A stretch of 64,000 bases of DNA from Archegozetes longisetosus (GCA_018873245.2 JAEMBT020000001.1:16212220-16276219), one strand, 5' to 3'; shown: positions 36,885 to 48,886, counted from the first letter of the stretch. Program-made: numbers and translations. Notes: a model not told the origin generated them from the sequence alone.

Positions 36885-37100
36885 CACGCACCTTGCTAGT
36901 GGGTTACCCCTTAATAAAAAAATTGATTTGTTGTTTCAGGTCATAATGTTATGCTTAAACTTTGGTTTTGAGTCATTTAACATTTTTCAATTTTCTTGCG
37001 AATCAGTCGTTCGCAAAGTAAAGCATATTTTATCGCTCGATATTGTTTCTGTCCATTTTATACTTTGCTCTGAAGAAACTACTCACGCATGGTTTTTTAT
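36885..37100. repeat. Dispersed repeat family B, copy 2
   Basis: Matches 34300-34530 and 51370-51535. It ends close to the stop codon of the hAT transposase, so B could be part of a hAT family's 3' region; not proven. Confidence 0.7.
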
Positions 37101-37151
37101 TATAAAACGAAATAGATGCAAAATTCCAAACGCATTCAAAACAATAATGTT

Positions 37152-39072
37152 TTAATTCTTATCAAAATTAGATCTAATAAAAAGCATTTTATCAATATTT
37201 TCAGGATCTAAATTAGATCTTCTATCTGTAAGTGTTAATCCAGCATAATTAAAATTACGTTCACTTGATAAGCTTATTGCGGGAATTGAAAATAGAATGA
37301 GAGCTAATTTAGAAAGACGTGGGAATTTATCTCGAGATTGACTCCAATAATTTAATGGTTCAGTATTTAATTCTAAATTACTAAATGAGTTGTTTACGTA
37401 GCGCATTACTTCAGAATGTGGTGAATCATACGTTAAATTTTGCGTTTGTGGAAATGCAAATAATGCTATACACTCATTGAGTGAGGTTACTATTTGTTGT
37501 GGTTCAGATACCTGACCGTCATTTATACCACAAAAATTTTCTATTAGTTGAGCGCAAAAGTTAATAACATGTTGATATTCACTCGAATCGACTAGATCTT
37601 CAAGTTTACGAATTGCAGGAATTAATAAAATTGCGCATTTATGATAATATGTTATCTTAATATACTTTTTAACATTTTCGGATAGCCTAACTTTTAAAAT
37701 ATTAATAAGTTGACTATCGTTAGGATCTTGGTTTAGTTGTTTGAGAACCACCATTTTTGTCGACAAAACGAGTGGTAACGTAGGACTTGACTCGTTGTTT
37801 ATGTTCAATCTTGATTTCTTTAGGACTTTCAATAAACATATTAAATCTGATAGTAATGGATCTTTTATGAAATTTAGGTAATCGTATATGCGGTCATTTT
37901 CAAGTGCCATTTCTCTGATTTGACTCATATTAGCCTTAACTGAGCACAACATACCATATCGGCTATCCCATCTGGTTTCTATCGTTTGCTTTAATGAAGT
38001 CAACAGTTTACGCTGCAAGCTAATGAGGAAAATAGATTGAGATTGTATTAGAATCCTAATTAAAAATTACAAAATCTAAAGTACCCCGATCTTTTAAAGT
38101 GAGAGACCATCTCTTTGCTCTTATCTAAGAGTTTAATTATTGAGTCGAACTGACTATCACCTGCAAAATGAAATGCATGTTTTTGAGCTAAATTAAAATT
38201 ATGAGATGCGCAACCGATCCAAATATCTTGAGAAATCGCAGCAGACATTGAATTTGCATTATCAGACACGAAAAACTTTGCTTTGTCTTGAATTTTAAAT
38301 TCAGTTAGACTTTGCTTAACATTCATTTTTGTTGTAATTGCAGTTTTATTGGAAACTTCTCTTGTAGTCAAAACACGTGCAACTATCTTATTGTCTTTGA
38401 TATACTGAACTGATATTGTTAGATAATTTGTTTTCAAATCGTCGTGCACCCAGTCAGCTGTGACAGCAAAACTTTGTATTTCGTTGAATTCTGCAATTAT
38501 ATTGTCTTTAATGTCTAAATAGATTGAATCAATTTGACGCGAAACTGTTATCCTGCTTGGGAGCAAATCTTCAACATTAGCATTGCCTCCCAGTTTGTTC
38601 CCAATTTGAATTAAGACTTTTGATAGTTCTTTAAAACCATGGCCTTCAATAAAATTAAAAGGTCTCAAATCTTTGGCACAGCACAATGCTGCAGATTCTG
38701 CAATTAGCATCTTTTCATTATTTGTAGGCAATTTTTGAAGAAATTTATGAATTTGTGGGGTACTGTTGACTTTGCAATTATGCCTTTTAAGCCCACTTGT
38801 TCCATCTTTACCAACATGTTTAATGATGAAATCACATCTATTACACTTTACAAGCAATGTCTCATGATTATCCAAAAATACTCGTGAAAATTCAGTCCAT
38901 ACTTTACTAATACCGACATGAGTCTTATAACTAATTCACTTATTAATTTCTGTATTTCTTTGCGATTACTTACTTCATCAGTCACAGCCCGTTTAAGTTT
39001 CTTAAATGCATTAGAATTAATATTTTGATTATCATTTTTATCACTTTCATCTATAATTTCACACTCAGACAT
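37152..39072 (-). CDS. hAT-superfamily transposase, three exons, probably intact
   Basis: A cut-and-paste transposase. Exons 39072-38974, 38923-38085 and 38019-37152 join through 50- and 65-nt GT-AG introns to 1,806 nt (601 aa plus stop) with no internal stop; the second join restores the expected SGLQRKLLTSLKQTIETRW. Domains: BED zinc finger (VWTEFSRVF, C-x2-C, GTSGLKRHNC), RNase H-like core with Asp in TADWVHDDLKTNYL and FVSDNANSM, the C-x2-H motif in GCASHNFNLAQ, the TRW motif, and a C-terminal hATC dimerisation region (LNYWSQ, FPRLSKLA, IPAISLSSERNFNYAG). Introns are inferred; without the first one there is a frameshift. Terminal repeats are uncertain: a candidate right end lies near 40001, and no left end was found. 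Confidence 0.85.
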
Positions 39073-39420
39073 TTTATGAATGCTTGAAGCCTTGACTACA
39101 AGAGGAACCTCTTCTCTACTTTCAAATATGAAGATGATTTCCTTTCATAATGATAAACCTCAAAATATTGAATATTCACGATTAAGTTTTAGTTATTTAG
39201 CCTCATTTACTAATCGAATATTTTTTTAACTAACCTTTACTTTTGTGACTAAAACATCAATACCTACACACTAAGACACTCTCATATAAGTTTTGATTTC
39301 TGTAAATTTTTGAACTTTTAACTAATGATAAGCAATGAAAACTAATGAATAGTATAGCGATGAGTCTTTGGTAAGTCTTATCGCGAAAATTCTTAACAGT
39401 ATAAGAACAATAATAGTACA
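39060..39420 (-). repeat. Dispersed repeat family F, copy 1 (5' flank of hAT gene)
   Basis: The minus strand contains GCGATAAGACTTACCAAAGAC, AATGAGGCTAAATAACTAAAAC, GTTCCTCTTGTAGTCAA and GCTTCA in the same order as 61920-62250 and, in part, 48430-48540 plus 49660-49770. Since it ends at the hAT start codon, the other copies may be non-autonomous relatives of this hAT element. Confidence 0.7.
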
Positions 39421-39839
39421 ACATATCAGTGATTTACATATTTTTTAAATGATTACTAGTGCAAAATTTCATTCATATCAAACTGTCACTTCAAAATCAA
39501 GCTAAGTTTCATAAAGATATGAAAAGTTGGATTAGTTCTAAAATGTTAATAATCTGAACTCCCTTTCAATTGAAAAGTAGTTTTTAACACTTATACTGAC
39601 AATCTAAAGCGTAAGGCTTAGATTAAAGAAATATCGAATGACTAAAGTGTTAAATACAGTGTATAGATACTAGTGTTTAATAAGCCCTTTTGTTATTTTT
39701 CAATGGAGAAGAGGTTCCTTTTGCAGGCAAAGCCCAATGTGTTTATAAAATAACTATACTTATTTAAGATGTTAAAAAATTACGTTTTTGTATTTTCTTA
39801 GAAAATTTGTACTTTTGAGACACCGGAGCATAAAATTCT

Positions 39840-40001
39840 GTTCCATTCTACGGTACGGGATCACCACGGGAATTTTGAAAATCATCAGCCATCCCGTCCC
39901 ATCCCGTGTCTAAATTTTTTAATTCCACGCCGTCCCGTCCCGTGGGATGGAGCGGGATAGGACTGTATATTCCGTCAACGGAATCCCATTGAACGTCTCT
40001 A
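39840..40001 (-). mobile_element. Candidate hAT terminal region
   Basis: Read on the minus strand it starts TAGAGACGTTCAATGGGATT and is followed by many CCCGT/ACGGG words that can pair with each other, the usual look of hAT ends. It may be the 5' end of the hAT element coding at 37152-39072. A matching opposite end was not found. Confidence 0.5.
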
Positions 40002-40499
40002 GTTCAAACAACAAATGTTTGATCTATTTTTCATTGACTGAAGGATTATCTCAAAAATACGACATTGCCTCTCGAAAACTGGTCCTGTAACTAATCGTAA
40101 CATTCAAATACAGAAAGTTTCTTCAGCGGTAAATCGTTTTCTACAAGTACAGTCGAACCCGTTTACAATTTCGGTGCAGCCAAAAGCGTTCAATATAAAC
40201 AGAATTGAGTTAGAATTATTTAGAGCGAAATCGCAACTCAAACTAAATCAATTAATTGTATTTTTAAGTTAGACAGCGTTTACAAAATAACACATTTTAT
40301 TAAAAGTGATCCAAGAATTTGAATTGCACTCAAAGCTGTCATCTATTGGATTGTAGATATGAATAATAAACTTTTATTCAAATGAGTTTTTAGTTTTAGC
40401 GGCATTCCTCAAAAACAGACTAATCAAAACCTTATAATGCGTTTCGACGCCTTTATAATTCATTCAATGATTAATTAGTTACTGAAAACAAACGAAGTT

Positions 40500-40942
40500 A
40501 TGACTGAGTACGAGATCGAAAAATATTAGACAAACGTATTATTAATGGCGGCGAACAATATTTGATTAAATGCAAAAATAGTGATAACAACGAGTGGAGA
40601 CAATTGCATGAACTAAATGCATGTCAACAATTGATCGACGACTTCAATAGTAATTATAACAAAAGTGAGGACTACTTCGATGGTTTCGATCGTGGATATC
40701 ATTCTCTGAAGATTTTGGGCGCCAAACTCAGCGACAAAAATGAGTTATTATTTCTCTTTATGTTTAGAGAAGACTTAACTAAAGCCCATCTCATCCCTAA
40801 TGAAGTGTTACATAAAAAGTGTCCGAAAGTGTCCGCAACTTCTCATCAGATTCTACGAAAAGAATACGCTCTGGAAAACAAATTGATTTCCTATTTCTCT
40901 ATTTTTCATCATTCATTCACTTTTAGTTTTTTGTTTTTCTAA
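40500..40942 (+). pseudogene. HP1-like chromodomain/chromoshadow protein, one frameshift
   Basis: HP1 proteins bind methylated histone H3 with the chromodomain and dimerise through the chromoshadow domain. Here ATG at 40500 gives MTEYEIEK, then a 5-A run is one base short of what the frame needs; from there KILDKRIINGGEQYLIKCKN completes a chromodomain and, after a very short hinge, FDGFDRGYHSLKILGAK ... ELLFLFMF ... KAHLIPNEVLHKKCPKV matches a chromoshadow domain. The intact reading would be about 148 aa with no intron, suggesting a retrocopy. Of the aromatic cage, the first Tyr is kept, but the Trp is Cys (IKCKN) and the third position is not aromatic, so H3K9me binding is doubtful. The single homopolymer change could be a sequencing error. 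Confidence 0.8.
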
Positions 40943-41249
40943 TTGTTTTCCTTTTTTCTCAGTGGTGTTTCAAATATTGTTTTCTGTTTTGTTTATTTTC
41001 CATATTTTATCTCTCGCTTTATATTACGTAAATGCATGAAAAGTATTAGCTATTAATTAGTTTTTCAAATAATTGATTCGAACAATAGCTTACAATTGAA
41101 ATAAGTTTTGTTTTAATATTTATGAAGTTTTGTAATTGTTTTAAGATTTTATGATCCATTTTATATTAATCTTAGATTTAATCAAAACGATCGAAATAGC
41201 ATTCTAATAAATTTTAAATGAATTAAGTTTGATTTTAGTAAAAATGTTA

Positions 41250-41315
41250 TTTGCTCCAAATTGAGCTCCAAATTTTGCTCCAAATTGTGCTCCAAATTTT
41301 GCTTCAAATTGAGGT
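41250..41315. repeat. Minisatellite, about 12-bp unit GCTCCAAATTKW
   Basis: Five to six tandem units of GCTCCAAATT plus two to three variable bases. Confidence 0.85.
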
Positions 41316-41602
41316 GCATTTCATTTTATTTTTACAAACGTTACGCTAATTGCAACACATTTGAAGCACTTTCTCTCTCATAACTTCAGTCTAACCTTGA
41401 TTTGTCACTGGGCTATTTTATTATTGTTTAAATTGAAATTTACTATTTAATATTTAGTTTTATTTGACTGTTTGCAAACCTTCGCTTAAAGTTATAAAAA
41501 GAGATACCATTTATCTCAATACAAAGCAATAGTTTATTATGTAATGCATATCAATTGATGTTCCTTTTGACAAACAGCTGCCAAAATGTCAAGGATAGGA
41601 TC

Positions 41603-42216
41603 ATCGGTATCAGGACACTTGTTCGTAAGACATTTGTTTGTCTAAGACACCTTTCAGGATGCTTGTTCATCAGAAAATATATTTATCCTTGATACAACAC
41701 AAGTGAAATAAATTTTCTTTGCATCGATTCTTGCCGCTTGTGGGACATGGTTGTGATCATCAGAGTGATGAATCACCCTTTCGCCGTCCGTATGCGCGCC
41801 CTTTACAATTCTCAATATATTTTATACATTTCCAATAGGTCTTACCTGATTTAGTATAATCCTTGTTGAAAATGTATCCATTGTGAACAAGTCGATCCTT
41901 ACCTTTGGTACTCTTCACAAATTCCAGTGGCATTTTGAGATCTCGATGGATTAAGTCTTGATGATCTAGAAATAGAGAAAAGTAGATGGAAATGAATATA
42001 ATACTTACAATCTTGATGAAAGACGACGTCCTCAGTTGTCTTCTGTTTTGTTGTTTAGCAGTGAAGTGGGAGAATAACAAATTACAGAAATGTTGGGAGT
42101 AAATATCTTATTAGGTCGAATGGTCGGTAGATCGAATGGTTGAATGGACAACAAATGTATTGGACGAACAAATATCTTACGAACAAACGGCGACGAACAA
42201 GTGTCCTGATACCGAT
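41603..42216. mobile_element. MULE-like element carrying a FLYWCH finger
   Basis: Ends ATCGGTATCAGGACACTTGT and its mirror form inverted repeats, with further GTTCG/CGAAC iterations inside (TTCGTAAGACATTTGTTTGT; GGTCGAATGGTCGGTAGATC). It encloses a FLYWCH exon but no transposase core, so it is a deletion derivative. No clean target-site duplication could be assigned. Confidence 0.7.
41760..41933 (-). CDS. FLYWCH-type zinc finger peptide, 57 aa
   Basis: Starts MPLEFVKSTKGKDRLVHNGY and has the FLYWCH pattern F-x-KS-x-KG-x-x-x-LVHNGY-x-F ... YWKC ... NCKGRAYGRR, then ends at a stop. In MULE transposases this finger binds the element's ends and precedes the DDE core; the core is absent here. The frame is also open for about 49 codons upstream of this ATG. 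It could be a relic or a small DNA-binding protein able to compete at related ends; the latter is speculation. Confidence 0.65.
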   Translation of the reverse strand: MPLEFVKSTKGKDRLVHNGYIFNKDYTKSGKTYWKCIKYIENCKGRAYGRRKGDSSL

Positions 42217-42419
42217 CACATAAGGTGTTCTAAACTTTAAAAGATAATTCACTAATTTTCTTATGAGTATTGTGACTATTTTTTAAATATCTATAAGATT
42301 TTGACTTTTACCTAGCAAATTTATTTTCATTGTAAAGTTGATAAAACATCTTAATCAGATTTTTACCTTTTGCTGCTGAAATAGTCACTTCGGTGTATTA
42401 TGGTTACATCATAAGAATT

Positions 42420-42566
42420 AGGAATTGGCAAACCCACTTGCACTTAGTAAGTGTTATATCCATTTACGTCAGCAAATGAGTCAATCGTTGGAAACATGCT
42501 TTAGTTTTTTCTCTTAGACGTTAAAGGATATAACACACTTGAAGGGGTAGTGGGTTTGCTAATACA
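42420..42566. mobile_element. Short palindromic MITE, 147 bp
   Basis: The left end GGCAAACCCACTTGCACTTA mirrors the right end (CTTGAAGGGGTAGTGGGTTTGC), with inner GTGTTATATCC pairing GGATATAACAC. Confidence 0.75.
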
Positions 42567-42702
42567 AAATCCACATGATGCACTGCGACGGAAAATACTT
42601 TTCTGCAGTTTTTGATAAAATAAGATACAGTTATATACTTTTATACTTATTTGTATATACTATGTATAACAGTAACTCTATAACATAGCTAACTGCTATG
42701 TA

Positions 42703-42895
42703 CAGTCGTGGCCGATCAGTTTGGATGATGCCCCCAAAATGATACTTTCTTACAAACATTTTTTGCATTACTAATTAGTATTATTAATAGAAATGCTATT
42801 GTCTTTTCTATCAATAATACTAATTAGTAATGCAAAAAATGTTTGCAAGAAAGTACCATTTTGGGTACACTATCCAAACTGATCGGCCAAAACTG
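42703..42895. mobile_element. Palindromic Tc1/mariner MITE, 193 bp
   Basis: Ends CAGTCGTGGCCGATCAGTTT and its mirror ending CCAAAACTG, flanked by TA at 42701-42702 and 42896-42897. Arms of about 90 bases are nearly identical. A second, larger member is at 48887-49248. Confidence 0.9.
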
Positions 42896-43350
42896 TACCA
42901 TAGTATTATACAATGTGATCAAAACAGAGTTAGCACCTGAAACAGTGAAAGTTATCACTGAGTTTTAGATACGAGCTCTATCTTTGATTGCAATGTGAAT
43001 CTATCCTGTATTACAATAAAGTATACATTTTATAATAAATGCGACTAGGACTAATTAGGTGACATTTTGGTACATGCTGTAAGTTTAGTCCAAGATAAAA
43101 TTAGAAGCATGCTAACTCTATAGAGTTGTCAAATGCCTAATATTAAATTATAAACTAGTTAACCTGGAAACCTTTTTAAGTAGAGTTAACGCAGTCTAAT
43201 ATGATTTTAATGCCAAAACTATTAACTTTTACTTAACGATTATATTTTCTTTATTTTTATTTCATATTAACGTTCGAATCATTTATGACTTTATCTGTTA
43301 AAATAGATTATAGTCTCGAACTTTAATTATAAGGCGTCTGATCAGTTAAC

Positions 43351-43440
43351 TTATATTAGGTCAAACCATAAGTAATTGCAAACTTTTTCATGTTTTACTA
43401 TGAAAACGTTTGCAATTACTTATGGTTTGACCTAATATTA
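43351..43440. mobile_element. 90-bp hairpin element
   Basis: TATTAGGTCAAACCATAAGT and its exact complement with arms of about 40 bases and an 8-base loop. Could be a minimal mariner-type MITE. Confidence 0.85.
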
Positions 43441-44459
43441 AAATCTTATAAATTATCAAACAATCATATCTTGACTAAAATTTATGTAATCTTCATGATA
43501 ATCTCAAATTTGATTTGCTATACAGGAGTTGGATACGACGTCATTTTCTTGATTATAAAAATACTGTTCGATCTCATTTCGAGCTAAGATTTTCACAAAT
43601 ATAATTTATATTTATTTGCTTAAAACAAAGTTTTTTAAAACTTTGTGTTATAAAGTAATAAATACTTTATAATGTTTAGGCAGTTTTTCACAATAGATAA
43701 GAAGTTTTCAATGATATCATCGTTTGTTTACTGCTGATAAAAGGAACCTTCAATGAAGACCTATGCGATTTAATGATTAGTTGTACAAATACTGGCATAA
43801 CTAGAATCACCTTCGATTTAGTTCTTATTGCATAATTCAAATTTCTATTGTCAGAAAGAGATGTCTACAGATATAAACATCGCTTTTAATGCAAGTTAAC
43901 TAAGAGATCGAAAATGTATTTCTTTATTGAATTGAATTGATTGACTTTTATGACTTTATTAATAAGTAGTTTGGTCGCACTTTATTTGTGAGTATTATTT
44001 CTTTTTATATTATTTTAATTGAATTCATTCAAATATTTGTATCTCTTATTTGAAAAAAATAATTTGGCGTCGATTGGACTAAATTTGAATAAATATTTGT
44101 TTAGTAAATATATCGTTAATTGTAATGAACTCTTTTTAGTTTCTGAGAAGACTGTGCATTTATTTTCGTTAACAAATTTTGTTTAGTTTATTCAATAGAT
44201 TTAGAAAATGATTCGTTAATTTAACAATTATTTAGAATACATTAATTAATGTATTATATATTTTGAGACTCTGATAAAGCGTTGATTAATATAACCGAAT
44301 TGTTTAGTAGACTTAAATTGTTCAAAACCATTGCTTAATCTTACGTTTCAATCATTTTAGGCCAATACTTATGTTTTTAAAAATAAACTTCAATATTAAT
44401 TATAGTCAATTTGTGAAAAGTAGTTATAATACAAAATATAACTACTAAACAGTTATTTA

Positions 44460-44865
44460 ACTCGTAATTTCAAGTATTGGTCTTCTCATGGAATCGATGG
44501 TCCGAAACCGATTGTATTTTTCGGAACACTATATAAATCATTCTTTAAACCAATGCCTGAACTTCTGGAGCACAACAGAAAAAAATATGGAAAAATTGAT
44601 GGGTGATATGACAGATTTCAATATAACTCGAAGATTGCTATAAATTAATGAATTTATAACTTTGTCAAACTAAGAATGTTTATAGGAAGCCCTTATAATA
44701 GCAGAACCCGAGCTCATCAACAATATCAATGTTAAACACTTTCATATATTTTTTAATCGAAATGACATGACTACTGGTGATTTACTGATCCATTAAACGA
44801 TCGCTCATTATTTCATTTATTCGGTGACGAGTGCAAAAAAATGAGATCTGTTGTTAGTTTAGTTA
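44460..44865 (+). pseudogene. Cytochrome P450 (CYP3-clan) relic, N-terminal exons
   Basis: Translated blocks match the N-terminal part of the intact P450 at 58235-60866: KYWSSHGIDGPKPIVFFGTL (there NYWSSRGVNGPKPHVLIGNL), then IAEPELINNINVKHFHIFFN-RNDM (there VAEPELIKNIMVKDFHIFVNRNDI). Stops and frameshifts break it, and heme-binding exons are missing. It lies on the plus strand, opposite to the P450 cluster, so it arrived by an inverted duplication or moved copy. Confidence 0.85.
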
Positions 44866-45857
44866 TAATATTAATTTTAAAACTTATTGTAAGACTCAGT
44901 TTTAGATTATTATCAAGTAAAAATTGAATGCCTAACATTTATATGAGAGGGAAGGGGTAAGATTTTTGTTTTATGGTATAAATGTGAGTGAGGTGACACC
45001 AAGATAGAACCTGTAATTAATCTGAAGGCTTTATTTTGAGTTATTTGTAGTTCTCAGTATTTGTAGGGCATATCGGTGGAAACCATGAAGGAGTGCATAT
45101 TCAATATTTTCGACAACTTGATTTGAAGAAAAAATAATTCAATTTTGCAAATTATTTTAAATGATAAAAATATTTTCTGTTTATCTTATCTCGATATGAC
45201 TTTTGAAAAACTGTAATATGCTCATTTACTGTAAAGTTTAAAATATACCAAAATATTTGATCAATCCATTCACTTACAAAAAATTTATACGTATTTGTTA
45301 TGAACACTTTAACTGCTTTAGAAGAAAACTTAGTCCATTAGTAATATGTTATTACCTTGAGTTGACATATTGTCATATCCCATTTCTCTGATATGGCTAG
45401 AAATGCATCATTTTAATTTACTTTTCTCTAAATGGCCTGAAAAACAAAATGTCAATTCAAGTTTACAGATAAAAATCTTATCAAGTTTTCTAACATTTCT
45501 CAGAAATCACCGAATACCAAACTTGTATTTAGATTAACTGTAACAACGATTTCAACGTTATATATTCAAAGCTTAAAAAATGACATTCCTCAGGCGTTAA
45601 TCTATTATTTGCTGATAATACCTAATTAAACATTTATTCAATAATTGATTACATGTATGTCACAATTATATCGAATGTGTGTTTCAAGCCTTTAAAACTT
45701 ATTTAATATAGACTTTAAAAATTACAATTGAATGGCAAAAATTTAAAAGGAATTTTACACAAACAATATTGAATACTAACATCAATTTTAAATATAGAAT
45801 GTTTTGACAGATTTCAAGTTTTCTGGTGTCAGTCAAATAACTTTCCGATAGTTTAGT

Positions 45858-46983
45858 TTATGTTATACTCGTTTGAACAATTATTATTACGTAAGTTGTC
45901 ACTAAAGAGATAACAGTCAAAAGTATATTCAAACCAATTCGAAACATTCCAAATGGTGAGAAACATATTTCATGTTTCAGACTATTGAATAGTTGAATGT
46001 ATTGAATGTGTGTTTCATTCATTGAGTGATCAATACTTAACGTGTATTGAATTGAATCACAAAACTTTTCAATATTTCGTGGAATAAGTTCACAAACATA
46101 ACACAGTGATAAGATTAAAAAGCAATAAAAGAAAACATAAGGTATATGGAAATTTTTATCGCTATAATTATTAATATTCATACAAATAGATGCCATTATA
46201 AAGGTAGATGAACAGAAACAGAGAACTAAAATGATAGGAGAAATCAATTGATTAATTATTCGGATGTAGTGTTTGATATGACAAAGCTTTTGATAAATGA
46301 AGGGTAGTTCAGCAGGAGAAGCATCTTTAAAAATGGTTTTGAGATAGTCTGAAATAATTAAACTCTCGTAACCTATCAGAGGAATGACAGAAGTTTGGAT
46401 CATTTCAATGAAAATAAAGATAAAATGAACCCAAAAATGAGTGTAGCCATAATATTGAATGATTAACAGGGAATAGGTAAGACTCAAACATACGTGAGAA
46501 AAAGCTGTATAACACTTAAAGTTATCCCAATTTTCTTTTCTCGCTTCGAATCGAAAGGATAGAGTTTGTCATTCAAATTCTGAATGATTTCCAATAATTT
46601 TTGTCCGTTTAATATTAATGTTACATAAATGACCAAAGAAGGCATTGAGTAACTAGTCGATATCATTATTTTGATTATAGTGAAAATGACAGATTTTCTT
46701 GTGCTTTGGTCCTCAGTAATATAAGTATATCTCAAATAATAGCCAATCATATAATATAACGTATATGAAAATAATATTAAACTCCATCCAATTATTATGA
46801 ATTTGTTCAAGTATTGTAATTTATTCGTTGGTTTAATAATAGCTCCTCTATATTGAACACCAAAGCACTGTTGAAATCTAATCAAAACTTCAACCCATAA
46901 TAAGTATTTTCTGCTGAATACTTCCTATTGAGACTACCGAGCTTTTCTAAACTTTCAAAATTATTGCTAAGCACTCTATTCAT
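45858..46983 (-). pseudogene. Gustatory-receptor-like 7TM protein, two frameshifts
   Basis: A chemoreceptor of the insect Gr type (ligand-gated channel in the plasma membrane). The start MNRVLSNNFESLEKLG shifts frame near 46886, then LIRFQQCFGVQ... carries hydrophobic segments (about 46800-46740, 46690-46600), shifts again near 46495 in a T-run, and continues with further hydrophobic stretches to the end. The C-terminus shows PFGMFRIGLNILLTVISL and TTYVIIIVQTS, fitting the Gr signature TY-x5-Q in the last membrane segment. Joined length would be about 375 aa, slightly short of the usual ~400. No intron explains the one-base shifts, so it is a recent pseudogene unless the assembly is wrong. 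Confidence 0.78.
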
Positions 46984-47329
46984 ATCTTCAAAATTATAAA
47001 CTTTTAGTTAAAATTCTAATGGTATCCAGTTTCGACAAGTTTCTAATGACTTGATTTATACGTTCACAATAGTTATTACAAAATATTGATCTATTGAGAA
47101 TAAGGTCATCATATTAACCGTTTATGAAATTTTCATCAATCAAACTGAAGTGATTTTTTATAAGCATTCTCATATAACAAGTCAGTAAATAGTACAACAA
47201 ATAGAGTTTGTATTTGCATAAAGCAATCAGTATTATTGAACAAATGAATGGGAAATAAGTAATTTTTCACTTAGAAACAATTTCTCATCAAATTTGTTGA
47301 CCACAATTCATAACGATTTGGTGTCACAA

Positions 47330-47645
47330 TCAGAGAAACTCAAAATAGGTTAAAAGTAAGTTAAATCATGAAATAGTGAAACAAATGCTTATAGCTATTG
47401 TTTAAGTTATTATCAAAAAATAATCAATGAGTAAATTTTGGTTATTTCTCAAGTTTTTTCAACTTTGAGCAACGATTCACAAAAATCATAAAAAGCACAA
47501 AGCACTACATAAGTATAAACCAAAATATGTATTAAAAGCAATGATTTATTGATTATTTTTGATATAAACTTCAGCAATTACTATAAGAGTTTGTTTCACG
47601 ATTTCATTATTTAACTTATTTTTAACCTATTTTGGGTTTCTCTGG
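47330..47645. mobile_element. Palindromic MITE, 316 bp
   Basis: Ends CAGAGAAACTCAAAATAGGT and its mirror ending GTTTCTCTG; the arms also share AAGTTAAATxATGAAATxGTGAAACAAA. Confidence 0.85.
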
Positions 47646-47662
47646 TTATAATACATGCAATG

Positions 47663-48218
47663 GAGGTTTGAAACCGATTGGTGGAAATACCAGTTAAAAT
47701 CGGTTGAAACTCCAATATCAATGTATTTATATTTTAAACACCAAAATAGACAAATTAGCCGCCACTGGAACTATAATCATAATTAAATTAACGATTGATT
47801 AATTAATTAATTACGAAGCAATGCAAACTTCTTTAAAAGTTTAGAGCAAAGCGATCATGCGCTTTATTAAAATAGAATTCTGTATTCAGATTCACAAACT
47901 TTTATTACAAAGTTGTAACATTGAAAACACTGAAGAACTCGTTTGTTTATCTAATTTAAGCTTAATAAGTTCATAAACTTTGTAATAAAAGTTTGCGAAT
48001 CCGTACAGAACTCTATTTTAATAAGCGCATGATCACTTTGCTCTAAACTTTTAAAGAAGTTTGCATTGCTTCGTAATTAAGTAACTTAATCAATCGTTAA
48101 TTTAAATATGATCATAGTCCCAGTGGCGGCTAATTTGTATATTTTGGTATTTAAAATACATTGATCTAGGAGTTTCAACCGATTATAACTGGTATTTCCA
48201 CCAATCGGTTTCGAACTT
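47663..48218. mobile_element. Palindromic MITE, about 556 bp
   Basis: Ends GAGGTTTGAAACCGATTGGT and mirror; arms of about 240 bases also include GCAATGCAAACTTCTTTAAA and its complement. It sits 17 bases from the previous element. Non-coding. Confidence 0.9.
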
Positions 48219-48886
48219 TCTTTGTAAGTTTGTTAGTATAAGAACTATTGAACACTACTATTAAATTGAATTCATATTATTAACAGTTTTGAACTAACCC
48301 AACTTTTCATATGTTTATCGAACTCTTAGCCCGACTTCAACACAGTCTGATATGAATAAGGGTTCGCACTAATAATCATTTATGTAGCACGTAAATCACT
48401 AATATTATTTTTGTTTTTATACCATCGCAACTTACTCATGTCTTAATGTATACTTTTCGGTGTTTTAATCTCGAACATAATGGTCAGATTTAAGCAAATA
48501 TTGAATTAGCGAATGAGACCAAATGACTAAAACTTAATGTTTTACAATTAAATGAAATAATGAGAAGCAGTAAAAGATACGATTTAGGGTTCAAAGAAAA
48601 ACTTTTCCCCATAAAAAATTATATAACTTCTCATTTTTGATTGTTAGTTAATTGTGGAGCCATTCTATTAATTTAAAATAAGTTTTTATTTGTAAACGAT
48701 GCCGATTTAATTTGATTCGATTAAAAATACTGACAAGTAAACTAATACTTTAGACTGAGTGCTGATATTCTGTACTATAATATTCTTAGTCATTGTTTAT
48801 TATAATTTATACGTAAACTTAGAATGTTCAAAGTATTTTCGACTTTTTTCCTAGCTATTCTTATTTTAGTATTTTCTAACCAATAC

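Noticed and set aside
36890-39072. Retroviral or LTR element around the hAT gene
   Set aside because: No direct long repeats, no reverse transcriptase or gag motifs; BED finger and hATC region fix it as a DNA transposon.
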